Source of the DNA: Rhodosorus marinus
Taxonomy: Eukaryota > Rhodophyta > Stylonematophyceae > Stylonematales > Stylonemataceae
Direction: 5' to 3'
Length of the DNA: 64,000 nt
Assembly: GCA_029953675.1 (NCBI GenBank)
Contig: JAMWBK010000001.1
Span: forward strand, 1,835,001-1,899,000
The notes below the pieces were generated by a model. It was given only the letters and a program-made list of their open reading frames with translations. It was not told where the DNA came from and did no database searches. Each line of letters begins with the position of its first letter. The stretch's first letter is position 1. The translations under genes and the position numbers were made by a program. Positions 33,795 through 44,644 of this stretch are shown in pieces.

Positions 33795-35393
33795 TCTGAC
33801 TCCCCTACATCCTCTACCTACCGAAACTCCAAATACAACAAATCCGCACGTCGCAACCCACGAAAGCAACCAGACGACTGACTGATCCCCACCCCCTTTC
33901 AACTCCGACTATAAACCTTTACTAAACCCCCACAACATACTCTTTTCTTAGATTCCGTACGCGCATCGACCCACCCATCTATTCGCCCCAAATTTCTTAT
34001 CAAATCACCAAATATTAGAAAATCCATTTAATATAGAAAGCAATCCTAAACTAAGAAATATCTGTTCTCGGGCGTGGTCATATATCTATATTTTTTTAAA
34101 TAAAATAGAGACTTTACGAGATTTTTTTCTCCCACTAACAAATCGCTTGATGATTGGCTATCTGATGTTGTCTACAGTTCTTAATTGGTTACGTTAGGAG
34201 AGAAACATATATATATTTAGATAGCAGTGGAAACAACGCAATTTGTACACGCCTTAATATGCATTTCGAAATTGATATCCGTGGTGATATTAGTTGAATT
34301 AGGATGTTTTGTCAAGTGTTTTGCTCACCGTACGGGATATGGAAGAGCTGGGACGGGGTGCGAAAGATTCGTCTTGGGGAGTCGATTTGGGTCGAGAGTC
34401 GAGAGCTTGGCCGTTGCGGTGATCGACATAGTCCTGTTCGATGGTCAAGTACAGAGGATTATGCACATCGTTATCGCAAAGAGGATGCGAGGGCGAGGAT
34501 CTGGAAGCGCTTCAATGGAACAGCTCTGAATGGTGCTGCTAGACTGTTGTGGCGGGCCTGTCCCCATCCGTGCGTCCTTCCCGCAACGCGAATCCAGCTA
34601 TTCGACGTCTGAGTTTTGGATGAGTGCCCCTGAAGTGCTGGACGATAAGAATATTCTTAATGGGCTTGCCAGGTAAGGAACTGCCAAACTTTTGGTTAGA
34701 GAGGGCCCCGTTTCTTGCTTCGGAAACTGAGGAGTCACAAATTCGCTCCCGCTCTGAAGCTTTTCCAAGGACACGTCCAGTAGGGAAGCCGGCCAGTGGA
34801 AATCTGCGGAATCCACAAGAGGATACAAAGTAGCAGTAGCAGAAACGCTGAAGGGAGAACGAACCTTTACATCGCAAACCGCATGAAAACAGGCTACTTT
34901 CGCGTACCCCGAATTTTGATCAGCTTCAAACTCCCAAACTTTTGTAATGTTAAAATTAATAATTTTTATGTTTGCCATCTTGCTGATAACCGAGATTCGG
35001 ATATTTCATATTTTTGAAAATATTCTGTTGATCAGGTAAATGGACCGGAGCTGCTGAATAAGCACATAGTTGTTTTTTTGGAAATATTTATTAAGGTTTT
35101 GCTGGATTTAATAAGCAATGCCTTTTTTCACAAAAGGCATTGCGAATTCCGTTGGATCGGAATTCGCTTGCGTGGAAGAGAGAGCATAGAAGCGCGGTTA
35201 GATCGATGTGGATGTGAGAGTATATAAGGGATGTAAGGTTGGAGTATAGAAAAGAAGATTGAATTGAACGAAGCTACAGAGTTTCTTGGTGACTTGACTA
35301 GAAATACACGCAGTGTACTTGATTGCGGGAGGACGCGCTTTCGAGTTTTCTGCTTGTTACTTTTCCTGGAGTTGGGCGACGGCATAGGGAGAG
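33795..35393. other. Intergenic, with unresolved short frames
   Basis: AT-rich from 33900 to 34220. An ATG at 34620 opens MSAPEVLDDKNILNGLA up to a GTAAGG donor at 34673, which looks like a first exon, but no downstream acceptor gives a convincing continuation. A minus frame at 34598-34978 overlaps it. A double hairpin lies at 35115-35167. Nothing is called. Confidence 0.4.
35115..35167. repeat. Two adjoining perfect hairpins
   Basis: Stem 1: GCAATGCCTTTT (35115-35126), loop TTCAC, exact complement to 35143. Stem 2: GCGAATTCCG (35142-35151), loop TTGGAT, exact complement 35158-35167. The two share a GC dinucleotide. They lie about 230 bases before the DUF2828 start. Confidence 0.9.
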
Positions 35394-36851
35394 ATGGCCT
35401 GCACGGCGAACGGTGCTCCTACTCTGGTCACATCTGGTAATGCCAATGTGAACTTGTTCTATATGACAAAAAGGAAGGTGGAGGAGAAGTTGTTGTTGTC
35501 GTGTGCGCAAGAGTCCTGGGTGGAGGACGAGCTGATTACTTTGAAGCTTGCTGCATACGCGAGAGATATTCGTGGGGGGAAAGGGGAGAGAGAGGTGGGG
35601 AGATTGCTGATGAAGTGGTTAGCAGAAGAGCATCCAGAATGCATGGAAGTGAATTTGCAGCTTTTCGTGGAGAAGTATGGACGGTTCGACGACTTGTTCG
35701 TTCTAATGAATACTCCTCTTGAGGATGCCGCCATAAATCTGGCTTGCGAGCAAATCGAGAAGGATTTGAAGGCGCTGGAACAGGATGGGCGAGTTTCTTT
35801 GATGGCAAAATGGATTCCGTCTGAAGGTAAATCATTGGACAAGAAAAACGGCGTGACTCGAAAGATAGCGGAGAGGCTTGCTAACGGATCCAAGGGGAAG
35901 CTGCGCAAGAAGTATATCTCCCCCCTCAGGGAGCATTTGAAGATCGTGGAAAGGCTAATGTGCGCCGGTCAGTGGTCCGAATTAAACTATAACGTAGTTC
36001 CTAGCGTTGCTATGGCGAACTACTCCAACGCGTTCAAGAGGCACAGCGAGGAAAAATTCGGAGAATGGAAAGCAGGTCTTGCCACCGGGAAATCCAAAGT
36101 GAACGCGTCAGTGCTGTTCCCTCACGAAGTTGCTAATAAGTACAATATCCGTGCTTTTAATGTCGTCCCCATGGGAGGTCGAGAGCCTGATGAGCTTATT
36201 GAAGCCCAGTGGCTGGAGATTGTTAAAGGGGCTCGGGAAGCGGGGACGCTTGGTAACACCTTGGCACTATGCGATGTGAGTGACTCGATGACTGGATTGC
36301 CTATGCAACTGTCGCTTAGTCTGGGTTGCCTCATATCGGACCTGGCTGACGACAACTTCAAGGATCTAGTGATAACTTTCGAAAAAGAGCCCCGTCTTAT
36401 GAACATTGCTGGGCCAACTCTACTTCACAAATTGGCGAAGTTACATGACCTACCTTGGGGAATGTCAACAAATTTCATTGCAGCCTTGGAGCTTGTGCTC
36501 TCCATGGGCTTAGAGGCAAATCTCCCACCAGAGAGCATGCCCACGCGCCTGATTGTGATTTCCGACATGCAGTTCGACATCGCGGACGATGGAGCCTTTG
36601 AGACGAACTACGAGGCCCTCAAAAAGATGTATCAGCAGAGCCACTACGAGCCACCGCATATTGTGTTCTGGAATGTTAGCGGAGACGCTCAAGACTACCA
36701 AGTCATGGCGGACGAATTGAACGTATCTCTAGTTTCTGGCTTTTCTACGGCAATCCTCAAGTGCATATTGTCCGACTCTACACCCACGCCTGTCAGATCG
36801 ATGATGGCTGCTATCAGCCATGAAAGGTATGATGCTCTTCGCCTCCCTTGA
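35394..36851 (+). CDS. DUF2828 family protein with vWA-like domain
   Basis: Intronless, 485 residues. The N-terminal helical half carries the family signature AAYARDIRGGKGER (54-67), then HPECMEV, EKYGRFDDLFVLM, LMAKWIPSEGKS, and WSELNYNVVPSVAMANY with AFKRHSEEKF. This arrangement resembles the TROVE/Ro60 RNA-binding ring. The C-terminal half is a vWA-like domain with the MIDAS-type DVSDSM at 294-299, GMSTNF in the position of the second metal loop, and VISDMQFD. The family is known from plants, amoebae and giant DNA viruses; its function is not established. RNA binding is an inference from the TROVE-like layout. A GTCGAC-centred hairpin follows the stop by about 30 bases. Confidence 0.85.
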   Translation: MACTANGAPTLVTSGNANVNLFYMTKRKVEEKLLLSCAQESWVEDELITLKLAAYARDIRGGKGEREVGRLLMKWLAEEHPECMEVNLQLFVEKYGRFDDLFVLMNTPLEDAAINLACEQIEKDLKALEQDGRVSLMAKWIPSEGKSLDKKNGVTRKIAERLANGSKGKLRKKYISPLREHLKIVERLMCAGQWSELNYNVVPSVAMANYSNAFKRHSEEKFGEWKAGLATGKSKVNASVLFPHEVANKYNIRAFNVVPMGGREPDELIEAQWLEIVKGAREAGTLGNTLALCDVSDSMTGLPMQLSLSLGCLISDLADDNFKDLVITFEKEPRLMNIAGPTLLHKLAKLHDLPWGMSTNFIAALELVLSMGLEANLPPESMPTRLIVISDMQFDIADDGAFETNYEALKKMYQQSHYEPPHIVFWNVSGDAQDYQVMADELNVSLVSGFSTAILKCILSDSTPTPVRSMMAAISHERYDALRLP

Positions 36852-39208
36852 CTATCCCGTGACGATGGTGCCCTTGCTTTGACGTCGACTTTGGTCGACG
36901 TAGTTGTTTTGTGCCCGGCTTGAAGAGGTTGGCACTGAGCAAGGGGTGTTCCAGGACTGTGAAGCCTCTGGGCTTTGTAGTCTTTGCGTGTATAGATATT
37001 CTCCCCTTACCCAAATGTGAAAATACAAGTGACTAATCTTAATATTGACTTCTTGACTAATGCAACTTCATTTAAATAAAAAGCAGACTATTGGAGACAA
37101 GAGCAGGGCGCCGTATGGACACTCGCCCCCTTGCATCCTTCTCGCACATCAGGATATGAGTTCAGGTGGTAAGGCATGCGCTAGATCCCTTGCCCAACGT
37201 ATAAGTCTATCCCTACCAGCAGCCACGTCCTCCACCAGCTTGACCTTGGGTTGCCCATTTTTTGAATTCCACCAAAGACGTTTCGGTACTTGCACTGAAT
37301 CGGCCATCCACTGACAAACCTTTTCGAAAAGCTGTCAAAGACTATCAAGCTAACATAGGGTATGTCGTCCTCCACACAAATGTCTAAACTGCCAATGGGC
37401 GATATGACTCTATGCCTTTCTCCCAGCTCGAATGAAAATTCTCCTCTCACATCCAGGCCTCGAGGTATCCTCTCAGAAAATCACAGCACACCGAAAACCT
37501 GTTTTCATCAGATCAAAATGGCTCAAAATTTCGAGCATTTAAACAAAACAAATCCATTTGATCCTAAGCATTCTTTTTCTTGGACGGGTCATATGGCGGG
37601 AATCATGGCGGGAGTCACAACCGGCTACGACTTTCATGGCGACATCGCGGTTTTCACCCCCCCCCCCCCCAACCCCCTTCTTCCCTCCCCTTCTCCGGCT
37701 CCGTTCCCACCCACCATTCCAGGAAATTCGCACTTGGAGCTGTCTCAATCCCTGATTTCTATAACTCCATCATTGGCTCGAGCAAAAAAACACCAAAAAA
37801 CCCGACATTTAATGATCCCCGTTCCCTTATAAAACTAACCACCGATGAGATTTTTTTCTTCGTTCACCCAACCCCCAAACCACATCGCAATCGCGCACTT
37901 CAAAATCTCAAAATTTCAAACGTTTTGTAAGAGAAACGTTTCACAAAAATCCGAGCTCCCCCCCCCAAGAACAAACCGTCCATTTTGACCACGACCCTTC
38001 ATTTTTTGAATTTTTATTTGTTTCCTTCTTTTTTTTGAAAGGCAATCTAGAGGAGCAATTCAATTCGAAATACATCTGGATCTGATTGGAGGAAATCTAG
38101 CTCCTTGGGATCTGACGGTATCCTTTCGAATGGTTTTGATCTATTATCGTATATACATTATTATATCACATAAATTATGATTATTGAAATATACATCATG
38201 TATATACTATATTTGTATTGTTTCGTTCACTACGCTCCATAAATATCTACCGCTGACTCAATCTTATTGGACAACAGTTTCAGTATGTCCAATCAACTAT
38301 CAGCTATTAGGTCCACGCTGAGGGGGGACCGTTGCAGTTATTTATCACCCCCCCTTTCCCAACTGCACTTTTCAAATTTCTTTGACTAGAATCCGTTCGA
38401 AAAACTTCCGTATTGAATAACTATCTCGTTTCAGCATTCCGGCACAGCTACATGGGAACAAAAAAGGGAGAGGGGTTACATACTGAGTACAATTCAATGA
38501 CGAGGTGAGTTTTCAGCCCCTGAGAGTTACAAGTAGAATAAAAGAAGAAAAAAGGGAATTCACCACATCCGAAACGCCCCATGGCTTTTAGGGATGAGTT
38601 GGGACGACACTTTTACCAAACTTTTTGGACAATGTTACAACAAACTCACAACCCCTCGATCGATTTGTATCTAAACGCCGGAATATTAATTTCATCTATT
38701 TATCAAAGATTAGGGTAATACTTTTCTCACCTCTCAACCCTCCTCAAGCTCCAACGAATTTGCTCAGATAATTTTCCATAAGCCGGAAAATGAGAAGGCA
38801 GTTTTTGATTAAATCGTGATTTTTGGGTGATTGAAAAGGGCCGATACAGTTGAAGAAACGAGATTTCAATCAATTTGATATATGTTGTGAGAATGCCGAA
38901 TCTATTTTTATTTTTTATTTTGGGGTCGCGTTCCTTGGAGGAGGATTTCAAAGGAGGATGGAAAACGTCGTTTTCATGTATTTTGATGTGATGAGTGTGG
39001 ATTTTTTATATCGTGGGAGAAATGCAGACCAAGCATATATAGTTTTTGATCGCTGAGGACAGTCGAGTGGTAGGGTTTTGGGCGAGGCGTTTGGTTGGGA
39101 GAAAGTCAGCTACCATTACTGCGTTGGTAAATCTCGCCTTGCCAGGGTTCTTCTTGACTTTCCGAAGGTTTTCGAGGAATAGGAAACGAACTTGTGTTGG
39201 GGTTCAGA
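36852..39208. other. Intergenic, AT-rich with C-run
   Basis: 2.4 kb. A long C-run at about 37659-37671 sits in a C/T/A-rich segment that gives spuriously open frames. From 37930 on it is AT-rich and without frames. No gene is supported. Confidence 0.55.
36883..36902. repeat. Perfect hairpin, 8-bp stem, 4-nt loop
   Basis: ACGTCGAC (36883-36890), loop TTTG, GTCGACGT (36895-36902). It is just downstream of the DUF2828 stop, so it would lie in the 3' UTR. Confidence 0.8.
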
Positions 39209-40233
39209 ATGGATGGTTTAGGATTTGTTCAGGGTCTCGCCGTGGGTGGGAAGACGGGCACCCGGTCGGCCTGTTCTCGGCCGATTTTGAGAAGCACCGA
39301 CGATGATTCATGGGCTTCATATATGGACGAAATGAGAAACACCATGAGTGCCACACGCGGAGTGACTTTTGACGAGCCCCGAGTTCAGCCGCAGGAGGTC
39401 AAGCCTGAACGGAAGAAGGCATCAGAAGAAGGAAACTTTTGGACTTACACGTTCCACAAGCCAACGGAGGAAACGAGCCCGCTCAGTAAGTGTCATCAAT
39501 TCACAATCGCTTCGCCTTAGCGGGTTGAGAGGCCTGGTGCTTTTGATATTGCTCTCCCGTCGGAACTAAGAGAATCTCTTTACTTCCCTCAGACTCAGAT
39601 ATTAAGCTCGACAACTGCCAGGTCAACGTCACAGATAATTCGCACAATGGATCCGGAATCAAGTTTGACTTTGATGATGTTGACGATGGATCGAACGTAG
39701 ACTGGTTTGCCGACAGCAGACAGGCATACAACGACTGGGAGAGCAATGGTGGATACTTTAAAAGGACCCGCTATACCTTCCGTAACGAGGAGATCTACGA
39801 GGAGGTTGAGGAAGAGGAGATGCCGGAATGGTCAACTCGCATTGATTATGGAAAGATCGGTGGGTTTGCTCAACAGCAGTCGTCGTGGGGAAAGACGAAG
39901 AAGAAGAAGAGGAGGATCACGAAGAAGAAGATCGACCTTGACTTGTTCCAAGTCTTGGGACTCCGCGCTGGAGCCCAGAATACCGATGTAAAGAAAGCTT
40001 ACCGGTGAGTGTTACAAGAGCTGGGAGGAGACCACTTGCAAACGTTTGTAGTATCGGGACTGAACACTTCTGTATGTTTGTGTTCTGACCACAGGAATCT
40101 GGCCAAGCAATACCACCCGGATCTGAATCAGAACAATGAGAAAGCTGCGGAGAAGATGACCCTCATCACTTTCGCATACAATGTGTTGAAAGATCCCGCG
40201 ACCCGGAAGAATTATGAACGGGGACAGATGTAG
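39209..40233 (+). CDS. J-domain (DnaJ-like) protein with C-terminal J domain
   Basis: HSP70 co-chaperone. Exons 39209-39485, 39593-40004 and 40095-40233, introns 107 and 90 nt, all in phase, 275 residues. The N-terminus (MDGLGFVQGLAVGGKTGTRS) is Ser/Arg/Thr-rich, lacks early acidic residues and resembles an organelle transit peptide. The middle is acidic, with FDFDDVDDGSNVDWF and repeated Tyr/Trp motifs, then a basic KKKKRR tract. The J domain occupies about 210-272: DLFQVLGLRAGAQ, KKAYRNLAKQYHPDLN (HPD at 237-239) and AYNVLKDPATRKNYE. No Gly/Phe or zinc-finger region, so class III. Plastid or mitochondrial location is inferred only. Confidence 0.85.
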
Positions 40234-41014
40234 ACTTTGGGCCTCGTAACGCCCCTCCTCGTGGATCTACCCTATTTTGAACAGCTGTGTCCCAGGAACC
40301 ACTAGTCCTCCAAAGCGTTCGCGCCGTCCCCTAAGGGGAAGAAAGATCCCCGTTGAAACATTTATTCCCCATACGAAGGTGTCGCAACCTTGTGTAGTTG
40401 AGATGAGATATATAGAAAAGTTTAAAGAAGCACGTTCTATGGCAAAAACGAGATCCTTCCGCGCTCTGTTTGACATGATGGACGTCCCAAAGGGCGTACC
40501 TCGTTCCTTCCTGCCTCAAGGGGCTTCTTCTCGGCGCCGCTGGTTAGGGCCCCTTCTCCGACCGAGCGAAGATTGGACTTCGAAATAAGGTCTCTTGTTT
40601 AAATGGCAAACTATTTATTCACGCGGATGACCACCGCGGAAACGGCATTCCGGAAGTACAAAGGAGATTGTTGTTGTTGGCATATGGCAAGAGCCGACAA
40701 CAACACTTCTACGGAGATTCTCTACGCCCGCATGGATCGGCGAAAGTTTTCTTTTCGTTCATAATGGCGTGGATTTGTTGGCTGTGCATGTCGACATCTT
40801 CGTGAAAAGAGGACCTGCCGTACCGCGTTTTAGCCAGACTTTAGCCGCCTCCAAGGAGCGAGAAATCTCCCCGAAACAGGTGGATGGGAGAGCAGGAATA
40901 CAACGCTTGAATGCGTGTTTTCGATGGCTAACTTTATTTTGAGCTCGGCGCATCAAGAAACTCGTTGACGAAGTTAAATAGATATTGTGGTTAGTAAGGG
41001 AACCCGTGGCAACG
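40234..41014. other. Intergenic between convergent genes
   Basis: 0.8 kb of 3' flanks. A plus frame at 40277-40588 lacks an ATG near its start and a motif. Nothing is called. Confidence 0.5.
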
Positions 41015-42228
41015 CTACTGAAATGACCCCTGGCGGTGAAAATAGTTTGCAGAGCTCAATCCACGACGACGCAACAAGTCTTCGACCAGCTCAAGCTTGA
41101 GATCGTGAACTACTCCGGAGTCCCGGCATCTTGAGATGAGCTCGTCCTCTCTCTTCACGTATTCGGACGTCGCTAGTTGAGCCTTGAGCGGAAACAGGGG
41201 CACTTGCTTGGACATTGGAAGCAGTCTCTCCGCGAGGAATCGTACACGTACTACACCATCCTTCGTTTTTGATTTCTTACCGTGTTGCAAGAAAACGCTT
41301 GCAAGCTCCTCGTCAGAAATATTTAATAGTTTCTTTACCTGCGCAGGATTTCCCGCAAGCGCGAGTTTGACAGGGGAAGGCATTTAGAAACAAAGGTGCA
41401 AACCACTAGAGCATATGGCAAAGGACACTCCTCACCTCTTTTAGCTCTATGATGGTGGTTATGTCTATCGGTCTCTCCGAGATGAACATGCCAGTAAAGG
41501 TCTCAAAGAGCTCTGATATTGGTGTCATAAATGGTTCTCGTCTCCTGAAATCCTCAACAATCTCGTGCAAGTGGGCAGGCGAATCGGCGAAGGCCATTTG
41601 TTCTCCGAAAAGCGCAACCTGTTCAAACGAAAAAAAGAAAAAATCAGAAATGCCCGTCTTCTGACTGGAAAGGATCGCGACAAAAACATGCAAGCAGCTG
41701 TCGTGCAATCAACCATACCAACTGTTTTCTACGCTCGGATATCAGCTTCTTAGCAAACCACGAAACAGCCATAGAGCTCGCTACTGCAGCGAGCTGCATG
41801 AGTGGAAACGCAGGGAAGGGGCCCTTCGAATCGTCCTCTCCAGCTTTCTCTCCACTATCCACAACTTCTCCATCCTCAATCAACTCAAGCGCAACCTCCA
41901 CCTCAGATTCCGACTTCTGCACCAACTCCTTCGCATTGCAAGAATCTTCTTCGACAATCACATCCTTGCTCTCCGACAAGTCTTCATTTCCATCATCCCC
42001 ACCGGTTACTCCCAAATCAACACTCCCCGATTCTCCTACATCCACATTTTCTGGCTCTGCCACATCCGCCTCTTCGCTATCCTCCAAAAGCTCGTTTCCT
42101 CCATCCTCCCCTTCTTCATCCCCAGACTCCCATCCGGAGCCATCCACACCACCTCCCTCCAGCATACAATCCAATTCCACCCCATGCTCCTCACGTTCAT
42201 CACCACTTACATACCCGTCCTCCTCCAT
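41015..42228 (-). CDS. Unrecognised acidic protein with one hydrophobic segment
   Basis: Three exons, 41719-42228, 41436-41618 and 41015-41338, introns 100 and 97 nt, phase 0 throughout, 338 residues. Residues 1-140 are extremely acidic and Gly/Ser-rich (repeats of GDEEGEDGG and SEEADVAEPE type). A hydrophobic stretch FPLMQLAAVASSMAVSWF follows at about 146-165. The remainder is helical and basic-acidic mixed: SPAHLHEIVEDFRRREPF, PISELFETFTGMF, KKLLNISDEELASVFLQHG and SRCRDSGVVHDLKLELVEDL. The layout could be a single-pass organelle membrane protein with a soluble helical domain, but I do not recognise the family. Clean splice phase and consistent intron sizes support a real gene. Confidence 0.7.
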
Positions 42229-44296
42229 CTTTCTTCTTAACAAATAAGGTCCGACTCAACTTGTCCTCACAAGTCTTAATTCCCTCCCAAATTCATCCCA
42301 AGCAGTCCCAAAACCCCTCCAAAACTCACGGCCCAAGACTCGTTCACACACTGACTAGTTCCCTTCAAAACTTCATTCCGCACAAGAGTCCTTCACAACA
42401 GACCAATTCCACAGCACGGACTACTCAGAAACAAACTTAAACTTATCCCCATAAAGTTCTTCCTCACACTAACAGACTCGTTCCTTCCAACGCGGTCTCC
42501 CTCACCAGACCAACCGAAAAAAAAAAAAACCAAAAAAGACACCGGTCGTCTCACAGCAACCTCCTTCCACAACAGACCATAGTCCTTCCCATACAGTAGT
42601 CCTTTACCACAGCAGTACACACAAAGTCCTTCACAACAATTTCATACTCCTCAGTTCCAAACACCTCGCCACCATCAACAACACGAGCTGAATGTGATCG
42701 CTACCCCACTACACAAATGTACTCTTCCACACCATCTTCGACTGTCCCAATACAAATGCACATCTCCCGACCTCCATAGCGAAGGAAAAAAATACGTCAA
42801 CGGATCCTTGAAAAACTAAAAACATCTTAAGTGTCATATGTAATAATCAATCTACTTATTTAATTGACTACTTTAATACTTAAATAAATACGAAAATATA
42901 TACTCAATCTATTAAATAGATTGATTATTGATGACGCTTGAGCATTGTTTGTGCGAGCACGTGGTGGGCTGATGTTGACTGAATGTATGCCTGCCTATGT
43001 GCACGAGATCTGGAAGTGGGTTGAAGTATAGGCACATCATGTCGGAATTTCCCGAGATGAATGCAGGTTTGTCGTGGACAGGTTGCCTTCAATTGGCTGG
43101 GGTACTTCCCTCTGGAGGATCGCAATGACATGGTCTTCGAGGCAAACCCATGCCCTGTGGGAGACAATTTTAGGTGGTCGTCGACCGTCTGTGACTGTAT
43201 TTCGTCCGCCATCTGACAGCATCTGCTCCGGTACCCAGTAAGTTGGCACTACATTCTCATACGTGTAGCATGCCGCTGACTCCTTGGCAACTCCCTTAGG
43301 TCTATTCTCGAGGGTGTTCAATAGCTATACTCGGTCGAGGATGCCCCTCGGCGGGTGGGAAGCTCTCGAATGACCCACCACCACGTCAGGCTCTAGAAGT
43401 CCACGAGGATCCACTTGGTTGCCTTGTCGTCGTTGAACCCGGCCTCTGCCTGCAGTGCTGCATCTGCCTCAGTCCTTGTTACACGTTGAAGTTATGGAGT
43501 TTGCGAAGACGTTGAACTTACTCAAAACACTTCCTATGATTCTCTAGGAATCCTGCGAGCTCCCGCGTCCCCGAAAGCGCGTTGCAAGGTCAAAAGTTCG
43601 CTGTGAGTGAACATGCTTAGTCACTCGAGATGTAAAATGCTTGGCCGTATTTATTTCTTTCAACATTCCGGTTGTCGATTGCGGCTTTCCCTAAGTGAAC
43701 CTCTGCGCTTTACACGGTTACCGTAGCTTCGCGCTGCCTTGCATAGCGCGCGTCAAAGAGTTGAATTCCTCAACTACGAGAGTGGTCCGGGGAGCGAAGG
43801 ACCTGTGAGCGACTCCGCTGCCTTGGCTTTATAGATTATTGCGTAGGCTTTCTGAAGCTTTTGCTGAGGCAAGTTCATGGTGCTGCCTAGTACTAGCTAG
43901 GCTTTTGAATGCGGACAACATTTTCCACGAGGAAGCGTCATGTTTGTCAAGTACCGCTTGAGCCCAATGAGGTAAAGCACCAATTTTTTGTTTTTTTTTG
44001 GCGAAAAGTTCAGACATGTAGATATTCTTCCGCAGGTACAAAGGGTTCTTGCACACCTGATCACCCTCAGCCACCACTCTTGATCTCAGATATTATTGTA
44101 TTTCTCATTCGGGTGCTTGCGTGACCGAAAGCTCGAAAACATCATAAGACTTCATTTACTTAGCTAGGAACAGGTATCAAATTAGCGGTAGAGGGACGAC
44201 CATGTCCTGTTCAGAAAACGCGGGCTGTTTGTCCCACATTATCGTCCCAGAGAGCTCTGAACACCAGGATCGACCGCGCAAGTTCAACATTACTTG
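42229..44296. other. Intergenic
   Basis: 2 kb. It is C/A-rich to 42780, AT-rich with a short palindrome at 42904-42924, then ordinary composition. A minus frame at 43829-44015 starting MSELFAKKKQ is possible but unsupported. No gene is called. Confidence 0.5.
42904..42924. repeat. Perfect palindrome, 10-bp arms around one base
   Basis: TCAATCTATT, central A, AATAGATTGA. AT-rich context. Confidence 0.7.
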
Positions 44297-44644
44297 TTAC
44301 TCGGATTCCGCGGGACGACTAGCCATCTCTTCCTGCATCTTCCTGGCATAGTCTGCTTCGTATTGTTTGTAAAACTCTGAGACTCCCAACTTCCAATCAC
44401 TGACGTACCGGTGCCAAAAATAGACGCCCTACACACAGCGAAGAAACCAACAGATTCAGTTCCTAACGAAAAGACTGGTCACTTCGCCCCCCGGACCAAA
44501 GAAGCGGGTCACCACCATCTTTGCACGAAGTAATCAACTTACAATACCTCCGATCAAGCCGGCAATGGCGAGCTCTCTATAAATATTGAGAGTCCTATTT
44601 TGCCGAAAATACTTAGCCGGAGCCTTAAAGTTGCTGTGACCCAT
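44297..44644 (-). CDS. Small COX5C/COX6C-like mitochondrial protein
   Basis: A 77-residue gene in two exons, 44543-44644 and 44297-44428, phase 0, 114-nt intron with GTAAGT donor. It begins MGHSNFKAPAKYFRQNRT, then a single hydrophobic helix ELAIAGLIGGIGVYFWHRYV, and continues WKLGVSEFYKQYEADYARKM. The order GH-N-terminus, xKExxxGxxxGGxxWKxH-like helix, and FYxxY tail matches the plant COX5C / animal COX6C family of inner-membrane cytochrome oxidase subunits. The similarity is short, so another single-span respiratory subunit is possible. Codon pattern and phase make a real gene likely even though each exon is tiny. Confidence 0.6.

Noticed and set aside
35459-35908. 149-codon minus frame
   Set aside because: Antisense to the DUF2828 gene, which has clear family signatures.
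37362-37832. 156-codon plus frame with Pro/Ser/His-rich product
   Set aside because: It runs through a C-run and low-complexity C/T/A sequence, has two other open frames over it, and no motif or splice partner.
41798-42440. Two long plus frames opposite the acidic protein
   Set aside because: Antisense shadows of Glu/Asp/Gly-rich codons; products are Ser/Pro/His low complexity.
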